Positions 16,410-25,482 are shown, counted from the stretch's first letter. The stretch: DNA of 64,000 nucleotides from Kocuria rosea subsp. polaris (GCA_023896275.1 MLDA01000011.1:1-64000), one strand, 5' to 3'. Notes: generated by a model from the sequence alone, not told the origin. Numbers and translations are program-made.

Positions 16410-17411
16410 TCATACGTCGGGCTCGGCGGCCCTGCGACCTTGCGGACTGGAACGCGAAGGCCACAGCCTGACCCCAGCCCAGATCGCCAAGCCCAACCCA
16501 ATCGCCGGCGGAAGTCCCCACACTCCGATCTGGCCCATGGGTGTGGCGAGCCACCTCTCGCGGGGGTCGGCGAAGATGACGTATTCATCGTCCTCGGGGT
16601 CGTAAACCACGCTCACATGCTGATCGAAGTCGAGCTCCGGCCCGTCATGCCCCCGCATGAGGATGTACCGTTCACCCTCGACATCGATCACTTCTCGACC
16701 GTCGAACTCTGACCAACCGATGACGATGCCCTGCACGACGTCCCCGGAGGCCGCGAGCTTCGCATGGCGGTTGTCTTGGTGGTGGATGGACACGGACACC
16801 GCCACCCCCGTCAGGAAGATCATGGAACACACCGCCAAGACACCGATGTGGACTCCGTTGATCGCGTTCCTAGGCCTCTTCGTCGGTCCATTCTCAGCAT
16901 GAGCGCTGGAATTTCTCCCGTTACCCACGCGACGCTGAGATCTCGCGGTCTCCGTGAAGACGTGCGCAAACAGCGCCCAGATCAAGACGATGAGGACGAC
17001 GAACGCGGCGATCCCGGCGAACATCCACGGATCCACCTCCGTGGCACATTCCCAGTAGTCGGAGTCGGCAACGGGCAAGTAGCGGCGAGGTATCAGCGGG
17101 TCCGCTACGACCTCGATGTGCTCCCCGTAGACGGCGTAGCCGTGTGCGGAATCGTGAGCCAGCCCGTATCGCTTGCCGTCGATTTCTATCCGGAGTTCGC
17201 AGCCCTTCCCGCACCATGACTCGACCAGGGTCGCCGTAGTGCTCGGCTGCGTCCGTACGATGTCGTAGTCGCGCTGGGTCTTCCAATCAACGAAGGCGTA
17301 GACCCCGATGACGAGCAGGATCGACGCAATCACCAGCGCGTGAGCAAGCAACCACTGGATGGCACGGGGGCCCAGTGCACGCGCCCATCGGCGCAGACCT
17401 TCGATCGGCAT
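16410..17411 (-). CDS. DUF3592-like membrane protein with two tandem halves
   Basis: A 333-residue protein with four membrane helices (about residues 25-45, 125-150, 190-212 and 295-315). Between helices 1 and 2, and again between helices 3 and 4, lies an extracytoplasmic beta-rich segment: the first has VESWCGKGCELRIEIDGKRYG and a VVADPL end, the second has GWSEFDGREVIDVEGERYILM and a VVYDPEDDEY end. Each half looks like one DUF3592-type unit (helix, beta domain with V-x-YDP, helix), so the protein appears to be an internal duplication. Function unknown. The region is less GC-rich than its surroundings. Confidence 0.55.
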   Translation of the reverse strand: MPIEGLRRWARALGPRAIQWLLAHALVIASILLVIGVYAFVDWKTQRDYDIVRTQPSTTATLVESWCGKGCELRIEIDGKRYGLAHDSAHGYAVYGEHIEVVADPLIPRRYLPVADSDYWECATEVDPWMFAGIAAFVVLIVLIWALFAHVFTETARSQRRVGNGRNSSAHAENGPTKRPRNAINGVHIGVLAVCSMIFLTGVAVSVSIHHQDNRHAKLAASGDVVQGIVIGWSEFDGREVIDVEGERYILMRGHDGPELDFDQHVSVVYDPEDDEYVIFADPRERWLATPMGQIGVWGLPPAIGLGLAIWAGVRLWPSRSSPQGRRAAEPDV

Positions 17412-17472
17412 GAAGAAATCTTAGTGCGCCCTGCCGGTCGAGCTCTCAGCCTTGGTTCCCCAATCGAGGCAG

Positions 17473-18678
17473 CTAGCCGCGGCGGGCCGTCTGGAACCGC
17501 ACGATCCGATCCACTGCTTCAAGCACGTCCGACTGAGACGCTGCGAAGCTCAGCCGGACCGCGCGCCGGCCGCGTTCGTCGTCGAAATCCGCTCCCGGCG
17601 TCAGTGCGACCCCCTCCGCCTCCAGCAGTGCGGCGCAGTACTCACCCGAGTCCGCGAAGCCGGCCAGCTGCTCGCCCAGCTCGGCGTAGAGGTAGAACGC
17701 CCCGTCGGCGGGCGCGGACTCGCCCCAGCCCAGCTCGGGCACGCGGGCCAGCAGCGCCGCGCGCGTCGCGGCGAACTCGGCGACGAACCGCTCGCCGGCC
17801 GCGTACGACTCCTCGGAGAACGCCGCGACGGCCGCCAGTTGCGCGGGAGCGGGCGGGCACAGGGCCACGTTGGACGCGAGCGCGTCGACCGCGCCGACCA
17901 AGCTGTCCGGCACAAGCGACCAGCCGAGCCGCCAGCCGGTCATCCCCCAGTACTTGGAGAAGCTGGAAATCACGACCGCCTCCCGGTCCAGCTCCCACGC
18001 GCACACGCCCGCCGGGTCCGTCGCGCCGGGTTCCGGATAGGTGATGCCGTGGTAGATCTCGTCGCTGACCAGGCGCGCGTCCGTCTCCCGGCACCAGTCG
18101 GCGAGCGCCGTCAGCTCGCCGCGGTCCACCATGGTTCCCGTGGGGTTCGCGGGTGAGGCGAGCACGACGCCGGCGAGCGGCCCGTGTGTTTCGGCCGCGG
18201 CGTCGAGCAGCTCGGGGGTCGGCTGGTAGCGCGTCTGCGGCCCACACTGGATCTCGACGACCTCGATGCCGAGGGCCTTGAGGATGTTCCGGTAGGCCGG
18301 GTAGCCGGGCTTGGCAAGCGCAACCCGGTCGCCCGGGTTGAACGCGGTCAGGAACAGGAGGGTGAAGGCGCCGGAGGATCCGGTGGTCACGGCGACGTTG
18401 CGGGCGGCGACGTCGAGCCCGTACCAGCGGCGGTAGTGCCCGGCGATGGCCTCGCGCAGTTCGGCGATGCCGAGGGCAGGCGTGTAGGTCAAGGCCCGGC
18501 CGGAGGCGTGCACGGCGGCCGCGGCCGCGGACACCGGTGCGGGTGCCCCGCCGGAAGGTTCGCCCGCGCACAGCGAGATCACGTCGCGGCCGGCCGCGCG
18601 CAGCTCGGCGACGCGGGCGAGGACCTCCATCACCTTGAATCCGGGCACCTGCGAACGGCTGGACGGGGGCTGCGGCAC
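17473..18678 (-). CDS. Class I/II pyridoxal-phosphate aminotransferase
   Basis: A protein of about 401 residues, fold type I PLP enzyme. The PLP lysine is seen in ISSFSKYWGMTGWRLGW; the conserved SPANPTGTM motif (substrate/PLP phosphate region), DEIYHG and the C-terminal arginine region VRLSFAAS are all present. It belongs to the aspartate-aminotransferase-like group; the natural amino donor cannot be told from sequence alone. The start is taken as GTG at 18678 because AGGAG lies five bases before it; a longer open frame to 18714 has no better site. It follows the NAD-dependent epimerase gene on the same strand after 134 bases. Confidence 0.9.
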   Translation of the reverse strand: MPQPPSSRSQVPGFKVMEVLARVAELRAAGRDVISLCAGEPSGGAPAPVSAAAAAVHASGRALTYTPALGIAELREAIAGHYRRWYGLDVAARNVAVTTGSSGAFTLLFLTAFNPGDRVALAKPGYPAYRNILKALGIEVVEIQCGPQTRYQPTPELLDAAAETHGPLAGVVLASPANPTGTMVDRGELTALADWCRETDARLVSDEIYHGITYPEPGATDPAGVCAWELDREAVVISSFSKYWGMTGWRLGWSLVPDSLVGAVDALASNVALCPPAPAQLAAVAAFSEESYAAGERFVAEFAATRAALLARVPELGWGESAPADGAFYLYAELGEQLAGFADSGEYCAALLEAEGVALTPGADFDDERGRRAVRLSFAASQSDVLEAVDRIVRFQTARRG

Positions 18679-18812
18679 GGGATCTCCTGACGGGACTGCG
18701 GGTGGGGCGCACAACGACGGGGCGCGGGGCCGGCGTCGTGCCTCACCTCAGAATTTCACACCCCGCCGCCCTCGCCCAGCGGTGCGGCTGCGACTGAGCC
18801 GCCGAGCGCAAG

Positions 18813-19787
18813 TCAGTGCGGACCATCGTCTCGCAGCCGGAGCAGGTGTGTTTCTTCTTCAGCCGTGAGGCCCGCACGCCGCGGCCGGAGCAGACCTCGC
18901 GCGATCTCATCGTCGAGCACGCACCGCAACGTCTCCGCAATCGGACGAACGCGACCACGAGTCGCCCGGAACGCCGTGGTGTCACGCCGTGCGAATCCAG
19001 CGTCAGCGACCGGCAGCCACAGCGGCAACGAACGGGGGCCGGCCCAGTAGTGCACGTCATGGCGTAGCAACCATTCATCGGAGACCGGCCGTAATTCGCC
19101 GTCGTACCCTGACACCGCCGCCACAGACGTCAGAAACTCAGCCAGCGGAAGGCTCGAACCGGTCGCATTGAAAACGCCAACCCGCCCTTCGAGGCCCGTG
19201 GTGACGACCCACTCTGCGAGATCACCAACGTCGATCACCTGCACGTACCGGCGTGCGGTCTCCGGAATCAGGACCGGGCCACCGCGATGAAGCCGCGCCA
19301 CCCAATATCCGAATCGATCCGAAGGGTCGCCGGGCCCGACGATCAAGCCTGCCCGGGCCACCGCCAGCCGGTCTCCGAGGCGCGCCGAAGACGCTCGCTC
19401 AGCTGCCACTTTCGCTTGGCCGTAGTCCGACAGATCTAGTGGTTCGAGCACCTCAGCGGTTTCGTTTGCGCCGGTCTCATCGTTTCGGCGGTAAACGGAC
19501 ATCGTGGAAATCAAGGTCCAGTGACGTGCGCGGTCAGCCAACGCTTCTAGTGCCGGTTCTACCAGGTCAGCCTGGTAGGAGAGCTCAACGACGTGGTCCC
19601 AGTCGCCGCTCAAGGCGTTATAGGCGCCCGGATCTCGGCGGTCCGCACGAACCAGTCGAGCACCGGCAGGCGGCACTCCGGATTCACCGCGGGCGAGGCA
19701 GACAACTTCCGCGCCTGTCCGCAGCGCACTGCGCGCGATCGCGCGGCCCAACCAACCGGTCCCACCCAACACCAAGACTCTTCTCAT
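18813..19787 (-). CDS. NAD-dependent epimerase/dehydratase
   Basis: A protein of about 324 residues of the extended short-chain dehydrogenase family. The Rossmann motif is VLVLGGTGWLGRAI at the N-terminus; the catalytic set appears as Ser in LISTMSVYRR and Tyr/Lys in DYGQAKVAAE. A TNG-like FNATGSS motif follows. The C-terminal part (DVHYWAGPRSLPLWLP) matches reductase-like members in actinobacteria, sometimes found near sugar or cofactor genes, but the substrate is not apparent. ATG at 19787 was preferred over a TTG four codons upstream. No neighbour suggests a pathway. Confidence 0.85.
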   Translation of the reverse strand: MRRVLVLGGTGWLGRAIARSALRTGAEVVCLARGESGVPPAGARLVRADRRDPGAYNALSGDWDHVVELSYQADLVEPALEALADRARHWTLISTMSVYRRNDETGANETAEVLEPLDLSDYGQAKVAAERASSARLGDRLAVARAGLIVGPGDPSDRFGYWVARLHRGGPVLIPETARRYVQVIDVGDLAEWVVTTGLEGRVGVFNATGSSLPLAEFLTSVAAVSGYDGELRPVSDEWLLRHDVHYWAGPRSLPLWLPVADAGFARRDTTAFRATRGRVRPIAETLRCVLDDEIARGLLRPRRAGLTAEEETHLLRLRDDGPH

Positions 19788-19864
19788 GGCGCCAGTCAAC
19801 GCTGATGCAGCGTCTGGATCCTAGGGATTTCGCTGCTGGCGGCATGGCGTTCGGCCGGAGTGGA

Positions 19865-20689
19865 TCAGGCGGCCTGAACGAGTTGTGCCGAGCGCTCCCA
19901 CAGCTGCTCCGCCAGTGCTGGGTTTACGCTGTCGGGATTGATCTTCGCTGACAGTTCCCGCGCCTCGTAGTACTCCCCCGCCTCGAACGTCTGCCCGGGG
20001 ATGCCCGTCGCCAGCCAGACCAGGTCCGCCGCCGCTTTCTCAGGCGTGATGGTCAACAGGCGCTTCAGCGGGCCGTGGTAGACGCGGCGCATGAAATGGG
20101 TGGTGTCGGCGGCGAAACTGGTGCCCACGATGCCTGGGTGGAAGGAGACCGCGGAGATCCCCGTGTCCCCGTGACGCTGCTGCAGCTCGCGGGTGAAGAG
20201 GATGTTGGCGAGTTTGGCGTTGCCGTACGCGGTCTGCGGCCGATAATTGTGGGCGTTCTGCAGGTCGTCGATGTCGAATTTGGCGAACACGCGTGCCGCC
20301 CGGCTGGACGTTTGGATGACGGTCGCCTCGCTCGCCGTCAGCACCGGCAGCAGGAGGTTGGTCAGCAGGAAAGGCGCCAGATGATTGACCTGGAACGTCT
20401 TCTCGTGGCCGTCCACCGTGAGCTCGCGCTGCCCCATGATCCCTCCGGCATTATTGGCCAGCACATCGATGCGCGGATGGGCCGCACTCAGATCCGCAGC
20501 GAGCTGCCGCACCTGCCCCAGGTCTGCGAAGTCGGCAAGGTAGAACGGTGCATCGATCCGGGCCGCCACCTCCGCCGTCCGTTCCGGCGAGCGCCCGACG
20601 ACCACGACGCGGTGCCCTTGGGCCGCGAGTTGCTTGGCCGCAGCCGCGCCCACGCCGTCACTAGCGCCGGTCAGTACCACCGTCTTCAC
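19865..20689 (-). CDS. Short-chain dehydrogenase/reductase
   Basis: A 274-residue classical-type SDR. Motifs: TGASDGVG (NAD(P) binding), NNAGG at about residue 80, catalytic Ser-Ser in QTSSRAA, and YGNAKLAN with the Tyr-x3-Lys pair. The sequence resembles the retinol dehydrogenase/WWOX-like SDR group common in actinobacteria. The GTG start has GGGAG five bases upstream. It lies 35 bases downstream of the photolyase gene on the same strand and is probably cotranscribed with it. Substrate unknown. Confidence 0.9.
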   Translation of the reverse strand: MKTVVLTGASDGVGAAAAKQLAAQGHRVVVVGRSPERTAEVAARIDAPFYLADFADLGQVRQLAADLSAAHPRIDVLANNAGGIMGQRELTVDGHEKTFQVNHLAPFLLTNLLLPVLTASEATVIQTSSRAARVFAKFDIDDLQNAHNYRPQTAYGNAKLANILFTRELQQRHGDTGISAVSFHPGIVGTSFAADTTHFMRRVYHGPLKRLLTITPEKAAADLVWLATGIPGQTFEAGEYYEARELSAKINPDSVNPALAEQLWERSAQLVQAA

Positions 20690-20724
20690 GTCTGCTCCCG
20701 TCTCCGGCCCTGACGCGCGGCCGA

Positions 20725-22095
20725 TCACTTGCGGTTCGCTTCGTCGGCAGCCGCCTTGACGACGTCGTACGCGTCGAGGGCCGCCTGCCGCGAGGAACGC
20801 AGGTCCACGAGAGGTTCCGGCAGGAGCTCGCCGCCCGTGACGTACTCGGGCGCCCAGCGGCCGATGTACTGGTGCTGCGGGTCGAACTTCTTCGCCTGCG
20901 TCTCCGGGTTGAAGATCCGGAAATACGGGGCGGCATCCGCGCCCGAGCCGGCGACCCACTGCCAGTTGAACGGGTTGCTCGCCTCGTCTGCGTCCACCAG
21001 CGTGTCCCAGAACCAGCGCTCCCCCTCGCGCCAGTCGATCATCAGATTCTTCACCAGATAGGACGCGACCACCATCCGCACCCGGTTGTGCATGGTCCCG
21101 GTCTCCCAAAGTTCGCGCATGCCGGCGTCCACGAGCGGCACGCCCGTGCGGCCCTGCTGCCAGAACCGCAGGTGGTCGGTGTTGAGCTCGGGCCAGGGGA
21201 ACGCGTCGAAGCGGGCATTGAGGTTCTTCTCGGCCAGCGCCGGGAAGTGGAAGAGCGTGTGCCAGGCGAACTCGCGCCAGCCGATCTCGGAGAGAAACCC
21301 GCCGACGTTCCGCCCCGAGGCGATCGCTTCCTGCCACACGGTATAGGGGCTGATCTCACCCCACCGCAGGTGCGGGGCCAGGAGCGAGGTGGAGCCGCCG
21401 GCTGGTTCGTCCCGGGCGCGATCGTAGGCGTCGACGTCGTCCGCCAGAAACTCCGTCAGCCGACGTCGGGCGGCCGGCTCGCCGGGCTCCCACGCTTCGC
21501 GCAACCCGGACGCCCAGTCCGGCGCGGTGGGCAGCAGACCCCAATTCGCCAGGTCGTCCGTGTCCGGGCACGACGCCGGCCCCGGCACCTCGCGCGGTTC
21601 GGGCAGCGGGGCGCGGGGTGGCGGTTCCGCGAGGCACGCCTTCCAGAACGGCGTGAACACCTTGTAGTGGCCGCCCTGGCCGGTGGTCACGGTCCAGGGC
21701 TCGAACAGCAGGCTGCCCGCGAAGGAGTGGGCCTCGACGCCGCTCGCGCGCAGGGTCTCTTTCACGGCGGCGTCGACTGAGCGCTCGGCGCCTCCGTAGC
21801 GCCGATTCCAGACGACGGCTGCTGCGTCGACCGCGTCCGCGACCTCCGGCACGACGACGCCGGCCGGGCCGCGGCGCAGGACGAGCTCTGACCCGCGCTC
21901 GCGCAGGCGCTCCCCGAGCGAGGTCAGCGAATGGTGCAGCCACCACCGGGCCGCCCCGCCAAGCGGCCGGATACCCGGTGACTCCTCGTCGAGGACGTAG
22001 AGGCACACCACGGGCCCACCCCGGTCGAGGGCGGCGCGCAGGGCGGGGTGGTCGGCGAGCCGGAGGTCGTCGCGGAACCAGACGAGGGTGGTCAT
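20725..22095 (-). CDS. phr: Deoxyribodipyrimidine photolyase (class I cryptochrome/photolyase family)
   Basis: A 456-residue flavoprotein that uses blue light to split cyclobutane pyrimidine dimers in DNA. The N-terminal antenna-binding Rossmann domain starts at WFRDDLRLADHPAL. The FAD-binding helical domain shows SEIGWREFAWHTLFHFP, the DNA/FAD motif TGVPLVDAGMRELWETGTMHNRVRM-type region, and NPFNWQWVAGSGADAAPYFRIFNP near the end. Length is typical. The tryptophans of the electron-transfer chain appear retained (several W in the C-terminal domain). First gene of a two-gene operon with an SDR; the nearby carotenoid genes at 50-55 kb give a second photoprotection function in the same window. 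Confidence 0.95.
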   Translation of the reverse strand: MTTLVWFRDDLRLADHPALRAALDRGGPVVCLYVLDEESPGIRPLGGAARWWLHHSLTSLGERLRERGSELVLRRGPAGVVVPEVADAVDAAAVVWNRRYGGAERSVDAAVKETLRASGVEAHSFAGSLLFEPWTVTTGQGGHYKVFTPFWKACLAEPPPRAPLPEPREVPGPASCPDTDDLANWGLLPTAPDWASGLREAWEPGEPAARRRLTEFLADDVDAYDRARDEPAGGSTSLLAPHLRWGEISPYTVWQEAIASGRNVGGFLSEIGWREFAWHTLFHFPALAEKNLNARFDAFPWPELNTDHLRFWQQGRTGVPLVDAGMRELWETGTMHNRVRMVVASYLVKNLMIDWREGERWFWDTLVDADEASNPFNWQWVAGSGADAAPYFRIFNPETQAKKFDPQHQYIGRWAPEYVTGGELLPEPLVDLRSSRQAALDAYDVVKAAADEANRK

Positions 22096-22190
22096 GATCC
22101 CATCGTAGATGTGACCACCCGGCCCATCAGCGGACCCGCCGCGCCCTCGGCGGTGCTTGCGTCGGGGCCCGGCGCGGGGGAACCTGAGAC

Positions 22191-23570
22191 ATGGCTATCG
22201 AACGCTCTTTCGTCGTCGATGCACCCGTCGACGAGGTCTTCACGTGGTTCTCGCGCCCCGGCGCCTTCCAGCGCCTGGCACCGCCGTTCCAACCCGCTGC
22301 GATCAAGCGCGAGTCCGCCTCCCTGAAGGACGGGACGGCGGAACTCTCCCTGCCGGGCGGGATGCGTTGGGTCTCCAAGCACGACCCGGCGGGCTTCGCC
22401 GAGGGCCGCCGATTTGTGGACGAGTCCGTGGTCGCCGGGCCCCGATCAGCACTCGCCGGGCGCGTGCCATGGCGGCACACCCACGAGTTCGAGGCAGTCG
22501 GCACGGACCGCACGCGTGTGATCGACCGGATCGAAACGCCCGTCCCGGCCCGATTCCTCGACTCGATGCTGGCCTACCGGCACCGTCAGCTCGCCGGTGA
22601 CCTCGCGGCGCACCGCCGCGCCGCCGACGCCGGTCTGGGCCGCCTCACCGTGGCCGTCTCCGGCGCGTCCGGCCTGGTCGGGTCCGCGCTTTCGGCTTTC
22701 CTCACGACGGGCGGGCACCGCGTGATCCGCCTCGTCCGCGGCGAACCGAACGGTCCGGACGAACGCCGGTGGGACACAGCGGACCCGGCCGCCGACCTGC
22801 TCGCGGGGTGCGACGCCGTCGTGCACCTGGCCGGTGCCTCAATCGCCGGCCGCTTCACCGCCGAACACAAGCGGGCCATCCGTGAGAGCCGGATCGAACC
22901 GACCCGGAAGCTCGCCGAACTCGCCGCGGCGAGCGGCATTGCGACGTTCGTGTGCGCTTCGGCGATCGGTTTCTACGGCGCGGACCGCGGCGAGGAGATG
23001 CTGACCGAGGACAGCGGCGGGCCCGACGAGGCAGACTTCCTCGCCGACGTCGTCGCCGACTGGGAGGCGTCGGCGCACCCGGTGGATGACCACACGGGCG
23101 CACGGCAGATGCACGTCGTCAACATCCGGACCGGTATCGTCCAGTCGCCGGCCGGCGGCACCCTGGCGCTGCTCAAGCCGCTCTTCGTCGCCGGGCTGGG
23201 CGGGCGGCTCGGGCACGGGCAGCAGTGGACGTCCTGGATCGGGCTCGACGACCTGGTGGACGTGTATCACCGGGCGCTGTGGGATGCGGACCTGACCGGT
23301 CCGGTCAACGCTACGGCCCCCGGCGCGGTGCGCAACGTCGAGTACACGCGCGTGCTCGCTCACGTGCTGAAGCGGCCGGCGCTCGTGCCGGTCCCCCGCC
23401 TTGGGCCGGCTCTGATCCTGGGCGAGGAGGGCGCAGACGAGCTCGCCATGGCCTGCCAGCACGTCGCGCCGCTTGCCCTGCGCGAGGCTGGCCACCCCTT
23501 CCGGCACCCGGATCTGGAACCGGCACTGCGACACCTGCTCGGCCGGACCTCGGGCGCTAGGGACGACTAG
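22191..23570 (+). CDS. TIGR01777-family epimerase with N-terminal START-like domain
   Basis: A 459-residue two-domain protein. Residues 1-145 form an SRPBCC/START-like domain, and from about residue 150 there is an extended SDR Rossmann domain starting VAVSGASGLVGSALSAFL. The family markers are seen: VVHLAGASIAGRF, the FVCASAIGFYG motif with the catalytic-site serine region, and GTLALLKPLFVAGLGGRLGHGQQW. Such YfcH/SulA-like fused proteins are widespread in actinobacteria and of unknown substrate. The start has GGGGGAACC upstream. It is divergent from phr with 95 bases between. Confidence 0.9.
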   Translation: MAIERSFVVDAPVDEVFTWFSRPGAFQRLAPPFQPAAIKRESASLKDGTAELSLPGGMRWVSKHDPAGFAEGRRFVDESVVAGPRSALAGRVPWRHTHEFEAVGTDRTRVIDRIETPVPARFLDSMLAYRHRQLAGDLAAHRRAADAGLGRLTVAVSGASGLVGSALSAFLTTGGHRVIRLVRGEPNGPDERRWDTADPAADLLAGCDAVVHLAGASIAGRFTAEHKRAIRESRIEPTRKLAELAAASGIATFVCASAIGFYGADRGEEMLTEDSGGPDEADFLADVVADWEASAHPVDDHTGARQMHVVNIRTGIVQSPAGGTLALLKPLFVAGLGGRLGHGQQWTSWIGLDDLVDVYHRALWDADLTGPVNATAPGAVRNVEYTRVLAHVLKRPALVPVPRLGPALILGEEGADELAMACQHVAPLALREAGHPFRHPDLEPALRHLLGRTSGARDD

Positions 23571-23573
23571 ACT
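23568..23573 (+). promoter_or_regulatory. Putative -10 box of a leaderless gene, inside the upstream stop codon
   Basis: TAGACT ends six bases before the ATG at 23580 and its first three bases are the TAG stop of the upstream gene. The spacing fits transcription starting at the ATG. An AGGGA just before the ATG is too close to serve as a normal ribosome binding site. Confidence 0.4.
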
Positions 23574-23579
23574 GCAGGG

Positions 23580-23825
23580 ATGCTCGCCGCTTCCCCACCC
23601 CCTTTTCCCGCCGCCTTCGAATGGGCCATGTCGGCGCTTCTTCTCGCGTGGATCGTCGCCGTCATCTGGGCGCTCGTGCGCCTGGAGAAGACCAAGCACC
23701 GCCGGGATCCGGTGGGGGCGCTGGGGTGGGCCGTCGTCGTCCTGTGCCTGCCCGTGATCGGGGCGATCTGCTGGTTCATCACCGACCACGCGGCGACACA
23801 ACGGGAGCGCGAAGACACAACCTAG
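23580..23825 (+). CDS. PLDc_N-domain small membrane protein
   Basis: An 81-residue protein with two hydrophobic helices (about residues 12-33 and 46-66) joined by a short basic loop (KTKHRRDPVGALGW). The pattern of a helix, a basic loop with D-P-x-G-A-L-x-W, then a second helix, is that of the phospholipase D nuclease N-terminal (PLDc_N) domain found alone in many actinobacterial mini-proteins. The C-terminus is polar (TQREREDTT). It starts nine bases after the upstream stop, possibly leaderless. Function of stand-alone copies is not known. Confidence 0.75.
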   Translation: MLAASPPPFPAAFEWAMSALLLAWIVAVIWALVRLEKTKHRRDPVGALGWAVVVLCLPVIGAICWFITDHAATQREREDTT

Positions 23826-23931
23826 TCCAAAAGGCCCTAATGACTTTATGATTACGGCAGAGCGACCCGCCCTTCGGTGCGGGCCCGGCCGGCCTGTCCG
23901 GTGAATCAGGACGTTGGGGGAGGACAAGGCG

Positions 23932-24435
23932 ATGGTGCTTCGCAGCATGGCGCCCGCCGTACTACTGGCGGCAGTGTTGGTGACTTCAGGCTGCACTCTC
24001 TGGGACATCGAGCGCGGCGAGGACGGCCAAGTCCTGAAGGAGACGCCCGCCGACGTCTTCGACCTGCGCGAGGGAGACTGCCTCAACGATTCTCAGGTCG
24101 TCGACGCATCGGAACTCCAACTGACGAAGATCACGCTCGTGCCCTGCTCGGAGGCGCACATCGCCGAAGTCTATGTGGACGTGCAGATCGACGGGGACGG
24201 GCCGCCCGACGGGGCGCGACTCACCGAGCTCTTCGAGGAGCACTGCATGGACTCGTTCGAGGCCTACGTGGGCGGCGACTTCCGCCAGGCGTCAGCGGCG
24301 AACCTGAGCGTCACGTCGTTCTTCCCGACGGAGGAGTCGTGGAAACACGGCGACCGGCTCTACCAGTGCCTGCTCGTGGGCACGGACGGTTTCCCGCTCG
24401 TCGGCAGCGCCAAGGGACTCCTCGCCGACTCGTAG
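23932..24435 (+). CDS. Lipoprotein with septum-formation-like (Septum_form) domain
   Basis: A protein of about 167 residues. The N-terminal signal has a lipobox TSGC at about residues 17-20, so it should be lipid-anchored on the outside. The remainder matches the Septum_form/DUF4190-associated domain of actinobacteria: GDCLNDSQ, a VPCSEAHIAEVY motif, and a C-terminal CLL region, with four cysteines (GDC, VPC, EHC, YQC) that can form two disulfides. ATG at 23932 was chosen with GGGGGAGG 8-10 bases upstream. The gene ends base-to-base against the convergent START-like gene (stop codons adjacent at 24435/24436). Confidence 0.8.
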   Translation: MVLRSMAPAVLLAAVLVTSGCTLWDIERGEDGQVLKETPADVFDLREGDCLNDSQVVDASELQLTKITLVPCSEAHIAEVYVDVQIDGDGPPDGARLTELFEEHCMDSFEAYVGGDFRQASAANLSVTSFFPTEESWKHGDRLYQCLLVGTDGFPLVGSAKGLLADS

Positions 24436-24909
24436 TCAGGCCTCCGCGACGGTCTTGATCGAGGCGAGCGTTTCCGGAATGCCCTCTAGGGCCTGCCGCG
24501 TCCGGTCCTCGATCTGCGCCGGGGCGTCGTCTCCGAAGCGCTCGACGAAGAACTCCATGCCGGCGGTCGTGAACTCCCACGTTTCGGTCAATCGCGTCAT
24601 CCCGGGGACGTCGCCCTCGTCGAATTGGTAGCCCCACCGGACATAGCCCTCGCCGACCAGCCAGGCGAATTCCCGACCGGGCTCGGCTACGACAACCTGC
24701 GAACGCGTTTCCCAGGTTCGATGCGGCACGACGTTCCTTCCCGTGAACCAAGCCCCCACCCAGGGGCCGCCGTCGTCGTCCCACCAGCACTCCTGGCAGA
24801 CCGGGGACCATTCCCCGGTCCGGGTCACGTCGGAGAGCATCGCGTAGAGCTCCTCCCGTGTCGCCTTGATCAGAATCGAATCCCGGTGGGTGCGTGGAGC
24901 CGTGTCCAT
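24436..24909 (-). CDS. START-like (SRPBCC) domain protein
   Basis: A protein of about 157 residues. The START/SRPBCC pattern is clear: an N-terminal strand with DSILIKATREELYAMLSDV, W residues in EWSPVCQECWWDDDGG, a beta-rich centre (RLTETWEFTTAG) and a long C-terminal helix. Similar to dimerisation/transport-type START proteins in actinobacteria. Start ATG at 24909 was chosen over an upstream in-frame start at 24951 because the latter adds a polar tail with no RBS. It is divergent from the following hypothetical gene. Ligand unknown. Confidence 0.75.
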   Translation of the reverse strand: MDTAPRTHRDSILIKATREELYAMLSDVTRTGEWSPVCQECWWDDDGGPWVGAWFTGRNVVPHRTWETRSQVVVAEPGREFAWLVGEGYVRWGYQFDEGDVPGMTRLTETWEFTTAGMEFFVERFGDDAPAQIEDRTRQALEGIPETLASIKTVAEA

Positions 24910-24978
24910 GATGGTGACCCTATCGGCGGGCCTGACCGCAGACCAAACCACTCAAGGGGAAGCTCGGGATGGGGCAGC

Positions 24979-24984
24979 TAGCCT
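24979..24984 (+). promoter_or_regulatory. Putative -10 box of a leaderless gene
   Basis: TAGCCT ends eight bases before the ATG at 24993, and there is no ribosome binding site between. The TANNNT sequence at this distance is the usual sign of a leaderless actinobacterial transcript. Confidence 0.35.
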
Positions 24985-24992
24985 GAATACCC

Positions 24993-25376
24993 ATGGAGCC
25001 CAGTTCTGGAAGATTCGTGCGCTTCGAAGGCCCGCACCACCGCGATCCCGGGCGGACGGTCGGGATCTTCGCGCTCGCCAACGGCCTCGGTTTGTCCGGC
25101 CGCCTCTCCGCTGGCGATCACGATTGGTGGCGTGCAGCGAACGATTTCGGCAATGCCGCCTACCTCGACCCGGAGACTGCGGCACCGGGCGTTTATGGCG
25201 ACAATCCGACGGCGGAGGCCTGGTTCAAAACCTCAGCTGCCCACCTCGTCAGCTACACCAGCAGCTATCTTGTCCTGCTCAGGCGCTACGACGTCGAATG
25301 CATGGTTCGGTTCTGCAACGTCCCGGGGCGGATCCTCTACGAAGACACGGTGCAGGTGATCGCAGTGCCCTCGTGA
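24993..25376 (+). CDS. Hypothetical protein
   Basis: A 127-residue soluble protein that I do not recognise. It begins MEPSSGRFVRFEGPHHRDPG and has mixed alpha/beta character with several tryptophans (DHDWWRAANDFG) and aromatics. No signal peptide, membrane helix or metal motif is seen; two cysteines near the C-terminus (VECMVRFCNV). Start ATG without an RBS, perhaps leaderless. It is followed by two more unrecognised genes on the same strand, 106 bases away. Confidence 0.6.
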   Translation: MEPSSGRFVRFEGPHHRDPGRTVGIFALANGLGLSGRLSAGDHDWWRAANDFGNAAYLDPETAAPGVYGDNPTAEAWFKTSAAHLVSYTSSYLVLLRRYDVECMVRFCNVPGRILYEDTVQVIAVPS

Positions 25377-25482
25377 GGTCTCAGCACTCGGGCCGTGACT
25401 CTCGGCAGCGCACCGACGGGACCGGGGCAGTAGAATCCTGCCCATCACCGGACCGATACGCCGGCGACGGAGGAGGCGGACG

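Noticed and set aside
17473-18714. Longer start for the aminotransferase at 18714
   Set aside because: It begins at a TTG without a ribosome binding site; the GTG at 18678 has AGGAG at the right distance and starts just before the conserved region.
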